A DNA stretch of 5,468 nt, from positions 1 through 5,468 of the forward strand of contig JAEZFY010000082.1 of the NCBI GenBank assembly GCA_023417265.1. Reading direction: 5' to 3'. The DNA is from Actinomycetes bacterium. GTDB taxonomy: Bacteria; Actinomycetota; Acidimicrobiia; Acidimicrobiales; Ilumatobacteraceae. Within the stretch, counting starts at the first letter, position 1. Each line of letters begins with the position of its first letter. Under the pieces are notes generated by a model, which was given only the letters and a program-made list of their open reading frames with translations, had not been told where the DNA came from and did no database searches. The translations under genes were made by a program, and so were the position numbers. Below are positions 1-4,681 of this stretch, piece by piece.

Positions 1-51
1 GGCTCAGGCCGGCCCCCGGACTCGTGCCCCCCGTTCCGCTTCCACGCTGCC

Positions 52-58
52 AGGAGAG
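52..58 (+). promoter_or_regulatory. Ribosome binding site of the first permease gene
   Basis: AGGAGAG lies here, with the AGGAG core ending five bases before the GTG at 62. This is a near-consensus Shine-Dalgarno and supports that GTG as the start. The reading frame stays open leftwards to the window edge, but it holds no other ATG, GTG or TTG there, and the protein begins with a typical OppB/DppB N-terminus at this point. Bases 1-51 contain no stop codon in any + strand frame and no promoter that I can recognise. Confidence 0.75.
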
Positions 59-61
59 CCC

Positions 62-1054
62 GTGGCCCGATTCATTCTCCGACGCCTGGTCTGGACGATC
101 CCGTCCCTGATCATCGTCACGTTCCTCGTCTACGTCGCGATCCGGATCGGCACCAACCCCGCCGAGTCGTACAAGCGCGCCAACCCGCGCGCGAACGCCG
201 CCAAGATCGAGGAGTACAAGCAACTCAACAACCTCACCGGCAACTACGTGCGCGGCTACTTGCAGTGGTCGGAGGGATTCCTCAAAGGTCTCTTCAACGG
301 TGGCGCCGACTGGCAGCGCACGATCAAGGGGCGCCAGGAGGTGTGGCCGCTCCTCAAGGACGCGATGGCCAACACCGTGCGGCTCGGGCTGGCGGCCACC
401 GTCGTCGGCATCTCGTGCGGGATCCTGCTCGGCATCTACGTGGCGATGCGCCCCGGCAGCCTGCGCGACACCGCCGTCAACACCGGTGCGTTCGTCGCCT
501 TCAGCATCCCGCCGTACGTGTCGGCCGTGCTGCTGCAGCTGCTCCTCGCCGTGATGTGGAGCCGCTGGTTCGGCTCGTCGCTGCTGCCCACCTCGGGCAT
601 CTATCCGCCCGGCCACCAAGGGTTCGACCCGTGGCTGATGGCCAAGCACATGATCCTGCCGGTCACCGTCGTGGCGATCCAGATCATCGCCGTGTACGCC
701 CGTTACATGCGCGCCTCGCTGCTCGAGGTCCTCAACAGTGACTACATGCGCACCGCCCGGGCGAAGGGCATCAGCGAGCGTCGCGTGCTCGTCAACCACG
801 CCGTGCGGAACTCGTTGATCCCGGTCGTCACCGTCGCCGCGATCGACATCGGCGGCATCCTCGGCGGGCTCATCATCACCGAGCGGATCTTCTCCTATCC
901 GGGGATGGGCGACTACTTCCTGACCGCCTTCGAGAACGGCGACTTCCCGCAGCTGATGCCGTTCATGGTGGTGGTCGTGTTCGCCGTGCTCATGTTCAAC
1001 CTCGTCGCCGACGTCTCGTACGCCTGGCTCGACCCGCGCATTCGTCTGGGGTGA
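62..1054 (+). CDS. dppB: Peptide/oligopeptide ABC transporter permease, DppB/OppB family
   Basis: This is an inner-membrane permease of a binding-protein-dependent importer of the dipeptide/oligopeptide/nickel family, expected to form the translocation channel with the next gene's product. The 330 residues match the family's usual length (about 305-340). It opens with the classic MARFILRRL start and a first membrane helix (about 8-29). A long outside loop follows (about 30-105), then five more hydrophobic segments near 107-129, 141-167, 198-215, 255-275 and 299-318. The cytoplasmic EAA-type coupling loop is at about 228-254 (YMRTARAKG...NSLIP), where the ATPase docks. The gene ends with the family-typical WLDPRIRLG. 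It starts with GTG behind a good ribosome binding site and its stop is four bases from the next gene's ATG. The family is clear. The substrate (peptides, nickel or other small solutes) cannot be read from the permease, so the dpp symbol denotes the family only. Confidence 0.93.
   Translation: MARFILRRLVWTIPSLIIVTFLVYVAIRIGTNPAESYKRANPRANAAKIEEYKQLNNLTGNYVRGYLQWSEGFLKGLFNGGADWQRTIKGRQEVWPLLKDAMANTVRLGLAATVVGISCGILLGIYVAMRPGSLRDTAVNTGAFVAFSIPPYVSAVLLQLLLAVMWSRWFGSSLLPTSGIYPPGHQGFDPWLMAKHMILPVTVVAIQIIAVYARYMRASLLEVLNSDYMRTARAKGISERRVLVNHAVRNSLIPVVTVAAIDIGGILGGLIITERIFSYPGMGDYFLTAFENGDFPQLMPFMVVVVFAVLMFNLVADVSYAWLDPRIRLG
1048..1054 (+). promoter_or_regulatory. Ribosome binding site overlapping the dppB stop codon
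   Basis: GGGGTGA resembles the GGAGGTGA Shine-Dalgarno core and includes the stop codon of the upstream permease. It ends four bases before the ATG at 1059. A GTG at 1056 lies directly before that ATG in the same frame and would add one residue, but its spacing to the GGGG is tight (4 bases). ATG 1059 is therefore preferred. The arrangement implies translational coupling between the two permeases. Confidence 0.55.
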
Positions 1055-1058
1055 TGTG

Positions 1059-2066
1059 ATGGCTGAGATCACCACAACCAAGGTTCCGCCGATCACACCC
1101 GCCGAGATCGAAGCCGCTGGCACCGATTCGTTGGCGGCCGCCGGGCTCGCCAGCAAGTCGCTGTCTCCCCGGCAGATGGCGGTGCGCCGGTACTTCAACC
1201 ACAAGGGCGCGTTCGTCGCCACGATCGTGCTCGGCATCATGGTGCTGTTCGTGCTGCTCGCCCCGATCACCGCCCGCTACGGCGTCAACGAAGCGATCTT
1301 CAAGGCCGAGGTGGGGCGCCCGAACACGAACCTGCCGCCGTCGTCGAAGGCCTGGTTCGGAACCGACGACATCGGCCGCGACATCTACTCGCGCCTGATC
1401 TACGGCATCCGCGTGTCGCTCTTGGTGGGTGTCGCGGCGGCGTTCTTCGCGACCTTGATCGGCGTCACCGTGGGCTCGTTCGCCGGCCTGCGCGGCGGGC
1501 GCTTCGACGACCTGTTGATGCGGGTCACCGACGTGTTCCTCGCCTTCCCGTTCCTCGTTGCCCTGCTCGTGGTGCGCAACCTGCTCGGCGAACTCGGTTG
1601 GGTCACGAGCGTGTTCGGCGACCGCACCTCGTTGCGCTTCATCATCATGCTGTTCACGCTGTTCGGCTGGATGGCGGTGGCGCGCATCGTGCGCGGCAGC
1701 GTGCTCGCCCTCAAAGAACGCGAGTTCATCGAGGCCGCGCGCGCGCTCGGCGCCTCGAACTGGCACATCGTCACGCGGCACCTCCTGCCGAACTCGATCG
1801 GGCCCGTGATGGTGGCGCTGACGAGCACGGTCGTGGCGGCGATCATCGGCGAGTCGACGTTGTCGTTCTTCGGGTTCGGTTTCCAGGCCGGGGCCGGCGA
1901 CACGTCGCTCGGCCTGCTCGTCGCCGACGCCAAGGGCGGCGTGCTCTCCGGGTGGTGGTGGAAGGTCGTCTTCCCGTGCGCGGCGTTGAGCCTGATCGCC
2001 CTGTGTGTGAACTTCATCGGTGACGGCCTACGCGACGCCACCGACCCCAAGCTGGTGCAGGACTAG
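1059..2066 (+). CDS. dppC: Peptide/oligopeptide ABC transporter permease, DppC/OppC family
   Basis: This is the second channel-forming permease of the importer, expected to pair with the DppB-like protein in the cytoplasmic membrane. It has 335 residues from ATG 1059, or 336 from the in-frame GTG at 1056. The first 45 or so residues are a hydrophilic cytoplasmic tail, followed by a helix at about 50-70 as in the OppC N-terminal domain. The family hallmark FGTDDIGRDIYSR is at 100-112. Further hydrophobic segments lie near 118-144, 157-177, 193-212, 248-270 and 303-320. The EAA loop at about 222-246 (EFIEAARALG...LLPNS) is a textbook match for the ATPase-coupling segment. It ends in the usual GDGLRDATDPK. 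The next gene starts six bases after the stop. Family assignment is firm; the transported solute is unknown. Confidence 0.93.
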   Translation: MAEITTTKVPPITPAEIEAAGTDSLAAAGLASKSLSPRQMAVRRYFNHKGAFVATIVLGIMVLFVLLAPITARYGVNEAIFKAEVGRPNTNLPPSSKAWFGTDDIGRDIYSRLIYGIRVSLLVGVAAAFFATLIGVTVGSFAGLRGGRFDDLLMRVTDVFLAFPFLVALLVVRNLLGELGWVTSVFGDRTSLRFIIMLFTLFGWMAVARIVRGSVLALKEREFIEAARALGASNWHIVTRHLLPNSIGPVMVALTSTVVAAIIGESTLSFFGFGFQAGAGDTSLGLLVADAKGGVLSGWWWKVVFPCAALSLIALCVNFIGDGLRDATDPKLVQD

Positions 2067-2072
2067 GACGGT

Positions 2073-3059
2073 ATGACCGACACCATCGACCAGCCGGTTC
2101 TGTCGCTGCGCGACTTCCGGGTTTCGTTCCCCACCATCAACGGCACGGTCCAGGCCGTGCGCGGTGTCGATCTCGACGTCAACCGCGGCGAGATGGTCGG
2201 CGTCGTCGGCGAGTCCGGTTCGGGCAAGTCGGTGACGTTCCTCGGCGTGATGGGGCTCCTGCCGCGCACCGCGGTGATCGAGGGCTCGGCCAAGATCGAC
2301 GGCGAGGAGATCGTCGGGCGCTCCTCCAAGCAGATGCGCTCGATCCGTGGCAAGCGGATCGCGATGATCTTCCAGGACCCGTTGTCGGCGCTCAATCCGG
2401 TGCACAAGATCGGCAAGCAGATCGTCGAGATGCTCGACGCCCACCAGGATCTGTCCCGCCATGCGGCGCGCGAGCGGGCGATCGAGTTGCTCGACCTGGT
2501 CGGCATCCCGCAGCCCGAGCATCGGGCCGACCAGTATCCGCACGAGTTCTCCGGTGGCATGCGTCAGCGCGTGATGATCGCGATGGCGATCGCCAACGAT
2601 CCCGACGTGCTGATCGCCGACGAGCCGACGACGGCCCTCGACGTCACCGTGCAGGCGCAGATCCTCGAGGTGATGCAGCGCATCCAACGCGAGCTGCACA
2701 CGGCGATCGTGTTGATCACGCACGACCTCGGCGTCGTCGCCCGGGTGGTGGACCGCGTGCAGGTGATGTACGCCGGGCGGCCGATCGAGCGGGCCAGCGT
2801 GGGCGACCTGTTCAAGCACTCGACGCACCCGTACACACGCGGGCTGATGGCATCGCTGCCGTCGCTCGACACGCACCGGCTGGTGCCGATCCCCGGTGCC
2901 CCGCCGAACATGATCGACCCGCCCCCGGGCTGCCCGTTCGCGCCGCGCTGCGTGCACCGCCGCGAGCAGTGCGAGGCGGTGCTCCCGGAGTTGCGCCCGC
3001 TCGGGCCCGGGGAAACGGCGTGCATCCGCGCCGAGGAGCTGGTGGGGGTGTTCGGATGA
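2073..3059 (+). CDS. dppD: Peptide/oligopeptide ABC transporter ATP-binding protein, DppD/OppD family
   Basis: This is one of the two cytoplasmic ATPases that power the importer, 328 residues as usual for DppD/OppD. All motifs are intact: Walker A GESGSGKS (46-53), Q-loop FQDP (Q101), signature FSGGM (159-163), Walker B LIADEP (D183, E184), D-loop ALD (188-190) and switch histidine H217. The C-terminal oligopeptide/dipeptide domain follows. It has THPYTRGL (251-258), then GAPP...GCPFAPRC and cysteines 287, 293, 300 and 317 (CX5CX6CX16C). These are the positions that ligate a [4Fe-4S] cluster in structurally known DppD/OppD proteins. The start is ATG 2073, with a modest AGGA at 2065-2068 overlapping the previous stop. 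Expression probably depends on coupling to dppC. The stop codon overlaps the start of the next ATPase. Confidence 0.94.
   Translation: MTDTIDQPVLSLRDFRVSFPTINGTVQAVRGVDLDVNRGEMVGVVGESGSGKSVTFLGVMGLLPRTAVIEGSAKIDGEEIVGRSSKQMRSIRGKRIAMIFQDPLSALNPVHKIGKQIVEMLDAHQDLSRHAARERAIELLDLVGIPQPEHRADQYPHEFSGGMRQRVMIAMAIANDPDVLIADEPTTALDVTVQAQILEVMQRIQRELHTAIVLITHDLGVVARVVDRVQVMYAGRPIERASVGDLFKHSTHPYTRGLMASLPSLDTHRLVPIPGAPPNMIDPPPGCPFAPRCVHRREQCEAVLPELRPLGPGETACIRAEELVGVFG
3044..3050 (+). promoter_or_regulatory. Ribosome binding site of the second ATPase gene, inside dppD
   Basis: GGGGGTG ends five bases before the ATG at 3056. This site picks 3056 as the start. A longer in-frame reading back to 2969 would add 29 residues rich in Gly, Arg and Pro that are only the out-of-frame shadow of dppD. 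The start and the dppD stop share bases as ATGA (3056-3059), the usual signature of translational coupling. Confidence 0.6.
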
Positions 3060-4123
3060 CCGACGTCACGGTGGCACCCGGGCGGGCGACCCCCGGGGAG
3101 GGCGAGCCCCTGCTCGTCGTCGAGGGCCTCTACAAGCACTTCCACGTCGGCGGGGCCGGGATCTTGGGGCGCAACCGGGCGATCGTCCACGCCGTGTCCG
3201 GCGTGTCGTTCAGCGTCGGATCGAGCGAGACGCTCGGGCTGGTGGGCGAGTCCGGCTCGGGCAAGACCACCGCCGGCCGGTGCATCCTGCGCCTGCTCGA
3301 GCCGACCGGCGGGTCGATCCGGTTCGAGGGCCGCGAGTTGACCACGATGGACCGCGGCGCCCTGCGCGGCATGCGCCGCGAGATGCAGATCGTGTTCCAG
3401 GACCCGTACGCGTCGCTCGACCCCAAACGCACCGTCGGCGCCGCGATCGAGGAGCCGTTGCGGCTGCAGAAGGTGCCCGGCGAGCATGCGGCCCGCGTCG
3501 CCGAACTGCTCGACCTGGTCGGCCTCGCGCCCGATCACGCCCGGCGCTTCCCGCACGAGTTCTCCGGCGGGCAACGCCAACGGATCGGCATCGCCCGGGC
3601 GCTCGCCCTCAACCCGAAGTTCATCGTGCTCGACGAGCCGGTGTCGGCGCTCGACGTGTCGATCCAGGCCGGTGTCATCAACCTGCTCGAAGATCTCCAG
3701 GAGCAGCTCGGGTTGAGCTACCTGTTCATCGCCCACGACCTCTCCGTGGTGCGTCACATCTCCGACAAGATCGCCGTGATGTACCTCGGCAAGATCGTCG
3801 AGATCGGTCCTGCCGAGGAGGTGTACACCAGGGCCGCGCACCCCTACACGCAAGCGCTGCTGTCGGCCGTGCCGGAGCCCGACCCGGAGTTCGAGCGGGC
3901 CCGCCAGCGGATCGTGCTCACCGGCGAGGTGCCGTCGCCGATCAACCCGCCCTCGGGGTGCCGGTTCCGAACCCGCTGCCCGAAGGCTCAGGACGTGTGT
4001 GCCGTGGACGAGCCCGAGTTGATCGACCGTGGCAACGGGCACCCGGTGGCTTGCCACTTCGCCGATCCCGCACCGGTCACCGAGTGGATCGACGCCAGCT
4101 TCACGCGCCCGTCCACCAACTGA
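3056..4123 (+). CDS. dppF: Peptide/oligopeptide ABC transporter ATP-binding protein, DppF/OppF family
   Basis: This is the second cytoplasmic ATPase, expected to form a heterodimer with the DppD-like protein. It has 355 residues, slightly longer than average because of a 15-20 residue N-terminal tail. Motifs in order are YKHFHV near 26-31, Walker A GESGSGKT (64-71), Q-loop FQDPYASLDP (Q115), signature FSGGQRQR (169-176), Walker B IVLDEP (D193, E194), D-loop SALD (197-200) and switch histidine H227. The SGGQ signature and the ASLDP stretch after the Q-loop are typical of the F rather than the D subunit. The C-terminal domain has AHPYTQALLSAVP (261-273), EVPSPINPPSGC and cysteines 302, 308, 315 and 333 (CX5CX6CX17C), again the [4Fe-4S] ligand set. 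It overlaps dppD by four bases. No hairpin terminator follows within the 31 bases to secG. Confidence 0.94.
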   Translation: MTDVTVAPGRATPGEGEPLLVVEGLYKHFHVGGAGILGRNRAIVHAVSGVSFSVGSSETLGLVGESGSGKTTAGRCILRLLEPTGGSIRFEGRELTTMDRGALRGMRREMQIVFQDPYASLDPKRTVGAAIEEPLRLQKVPGEHAARVAELLDLVGLAPDHARRFPHEFSGGQRQRIGIARALALNPKFIVLDEPVSALDVSIQAGVINLLEDLQEQLGLSYLFIAHDLSVVRHISDKIAVMYLGKIVEIGPAEEVYTRAAHPYTQALLSAVPEPDPEFERARQRIVLTGEVPSPINPPSGCRFRTRCPKAQDVCAVDEPELIDRGNGHPVACHFADPAPVTEWIDASFTRPSTN

Positions 4124-4140
4124 TCGCTGCTGTCGCCCGT

Positions 4141-4146
4141 TAGGCT
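4141..4146 (+). promoter_or_regulatory. Candidate -10 element for secG
   Basis: TAGGCT matches the actinobacterial TANNNT -10 pattern. Eight bases separate it from the GTG at 4155, which would place the transcription start at or within a couple of bases of the start codon, giving a leaderless mRNA. No convincing -35 is seen upstream (CTGATC at 4120-4125 is a poor match with a short spacer). The alternative is that GGTGG at 4147-4151 serves as a close-spaced ribosome binding site on a readthrough transcript from the importer operon. Confidence 0.4.
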
Positions 4147-4154
4147 GGTGGATC

Positions 4155-4397
4155 GTGCGTGACGTCGTGATGTATGTGGTGTTGGTGATCAACGTCGCCT
4201 CGCTGGTGGCGATGGTCGGTGGCGTGCTGCTGCACAGCGGCCGCGGCGGCGGCCTCTCCGACATGTTCGGTGGCGGCGGCGCGGCGGCGCTCGGCTCGTC
4301 GGCGGCAGAGCGCAACCTCACCCGGATCACCACCGTGCTGGCCCTGATCTGGATTATCACGGTGCTCGCCCTGGGCTTCTTGTTGGTGAGGAACTGA
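4155..4397 (+). CDS. secG: Preprotein translocase subunit SecG
   Basis: SecG is the small, non-essential-type subunit of the SecYEG channel, which stimulates SecA-driven protein export across the cytoplasmic membrane. The product is 80 residues, the usual actinobacterial size (about 75-85). It has two membrane helices (about 5-26 and 57-77) joined by a glycine-rich cytoplasmic loop carrying the family pattern LLHSGRGGGLSDMFGGG (25-41), then the SSAAERNLTRIT stretch (48-59) before helix 2. GTG 4155 is chosen as the start because it gives a short charged N-terminus and sits just after a -10-like element. ATG at 4170 would give a 75-residue protein but has no ribosome binding site. The neighbours are unusual: secG commonly follows the gapA-pgk-tpiA genes in Gram-positive bacteria, whereas here it trails a peptide importer. 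The stop is 38 bases before a tRNA gene. Confidence 0.93.
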   Translation: MRDVVMYVVLVINVASLVAMVGGVLLHSGRGGGLSDMFGGGGAAALGSSAAERNLTRITTVLALIWIITVLALGFLLVRN

Positions 4398-4413
4398 CAA
4401 CCCCCGCTAACCT
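4383..4413 (+). promoter_or_regulatory. Candidate promoter of the tRNA-Leu gene
   Basis: TAACCT at 4408-4413 fits the TANNNT -10 pattern and lies 22 bases before the mature 5' end of the tRNA, leaving room for a short 5' leader removed by RNase P. TTGGTG at 4383-4388 is a possible -35 inside the secG 3' end, with a long 19-base spacer. Cotranscription with secG is equally possible, since no terminator lies between them. Confidence 0.4.
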
Positions 4414-4435
4414 GGGTCGCCCAACAACACACCAC

Positions 4436-4522
4436 GTCGAAGTGGCGGAATGGCAGACGCGCTAGCTTGAGGTGCTAGTGCCCGATTAGGGCGTGGGGGT
4501 TCAAGTCCCCCCTTCGACACCA
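4436..4522 (+). tRNA. tRNA-Leu, anticodon GAG
   Basis: A complete class II tRNA folds by eye. The acceptor stem GTCGAAG (4436-4442) pairs perfectly with CTTCGAC (4512-4518). The D-stem is GCG/CGC (4445-4447 with 4458-4460), with a GG in the loop. The anticodon stem CTAGC/GCTAG (4462-4466 with 4474-4478) closes the loop TTGAGGT, giving anticodon GAG (4469-4471). The long variable arm has a GCCC/GGGC stem around 4480-4492. The T-stem GGGGG/CCCCC (4495-4499 with 4507-4511) closes TTCAAGT. The discriminator is A4519 and CCA is encoded at 4520-4522. The long variable arm, A73 and GAG anticodon identify a leucine tRNA reading CUC and CUU, the former being abundant in this GC-rich genome. No mismatch is present in the acceptor, D, anticodon or T stems. 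Confidence 0.97.
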
Positions 4523-4524
4523 GC

Positions 4525-4560
4525 CTGGCCAGGACGAAAGTCCTGGTCAGTTGCGTTTTT
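4525..4560 (+). terminator. Intrinsic (Rho-independent) terminator after tRNA-Leu
   Basis: The 11-bp stem CTGGCCAGGAC (4525-4535) pairs with GTCCTGGTCAG (4540-4550), with one G-T(U) pair at 4528/4547. It is closed by a GAAA tetraloop (4536-4539) in the extra-stable C(GNRA)G context. TTGCG and then five T (4556-4560) follow. It begins two bases after the encoded CCA, so it ends the tRNA transcript and would also stop readthrough from secG and the importer operon. It is the only strong terminator hairpin that I see in the window. Confidence 0.9.
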
Positions 4561-4628
4561 CCGGCTGTATTCGACCCTCGATCGATGGCAGGGCTGGGAG
4601 ACCGGGAATCTGTGTGCATTCGTCCCTT

Positions 4629-4640
4629 CAGAGTTCTCTG
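4629..4640. promoter_or_regulatory. 12-base inverted repeat, candidate operator
   Basis: CAGAGTTCTCTG is a CAGAG/CTCTG inverted repeat around a two-base TT centre. It ends two bases before the -10-like TACGGT, so it occupies the spacer where a dimeric repressor could block RNA polymerase. The site is short and a chance occurrence is possible. No second copy is seen in the window. Confidence 0.3.
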
Positions 4641-4642
4641 GC

Positions 4643-4648
4643 TACGGT
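4643..4648 (+). promoter_or_regulatory. Candidate -10 element for the STAND ATPase gene
   Basis: TACGGT fits TANNNT. A start of transcription about 7 bases downstream (near 4655) would give a 5' leader of roughly 27 bases carrying the AAGGGA ribosome binding site before ATG 4682. No recognisable -35 lies 16-19 bases upstream. An alternative reading is a leaderless start at ATG 4658, nine bases after this element. Confidence 0.35.
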
Positions 4649-4670
4649 CGAGTGGCGATGGGGGGTCGCC

Positions 4671-4676
4671 AAGGGA
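4671..4676 (+). promoter_or_regulatory. Ribosome binding site deciding the STAND ATPase start
   Basis: AAGGGA ends five bases before ATG 4682. In the same frame, ATG 4658 and GTG 4652 would add 8 or 10 residues but have no comparable purine-rich site, so 4682 is preferred. Confidence 0.5.
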
Positions 4677-4681
4677 CACGG

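Larger units (their letters stand above)
4561..4681 (+). other. Intergenic promoter region of the STAND ATPase gene
   Basis: This 121-base gap separates the terminator from the next gene. It shows no supported open reading frame or RNA gene. It contains a 12-base inverted repeat (4629-4640), a TANNNT element (4643-4648) and a ribosome binding site (4671-4676), which are listed separately. Its first 65 or so bases show nothing further that I can interpret. Confidence 0.6.

Noticed and set aside
2969..3055. 29-residue N-terminal extension of the DppF-like protein
   Set aside because: It overlaps dppD, reads as Gly/Arg/Pro-rich shadow sequence, and ATG 3056 has a ribosome binding site and the typical MTD... 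start.
4113..4151. Inverted repeat CCACCA...TGGTGG between dppF and secG as a terminator
   Set aside because: It has only six pairs around a 27-base loop and no T-run follows, so it is unlikely to terminate transcription.
4029..4154. N-terminal extension of SecG starting inside dppF
   Set aside because: It would add 42 residues unlike any SecG, including the overlap with dppF. SecG homologues start close to the first helix.
4413..4423. Small hairpin TGGG-TCG-CCCA between secG and the tRNA
   Set aside because: It has four base pairs with a three-base loop and no T-run; too weak to call a terminator or regulatory structure.
2564..4435. A 623-codon open frame on the minus strand across dppD, dppF and secG
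   Set aside because: It lies antisense to three well-supported genes. Its translation is low-complexity Arg/Ala/His/Pro/Asp text with no domain, as expected for the shadow of GC-rich coding DNA.
4436..4522. tRNA-Leu as an integration site for a mobile element
   Set aside because: No integrase gene, no duplicated tRNA 3' end and no base-composition shift are seen on either side within the window.
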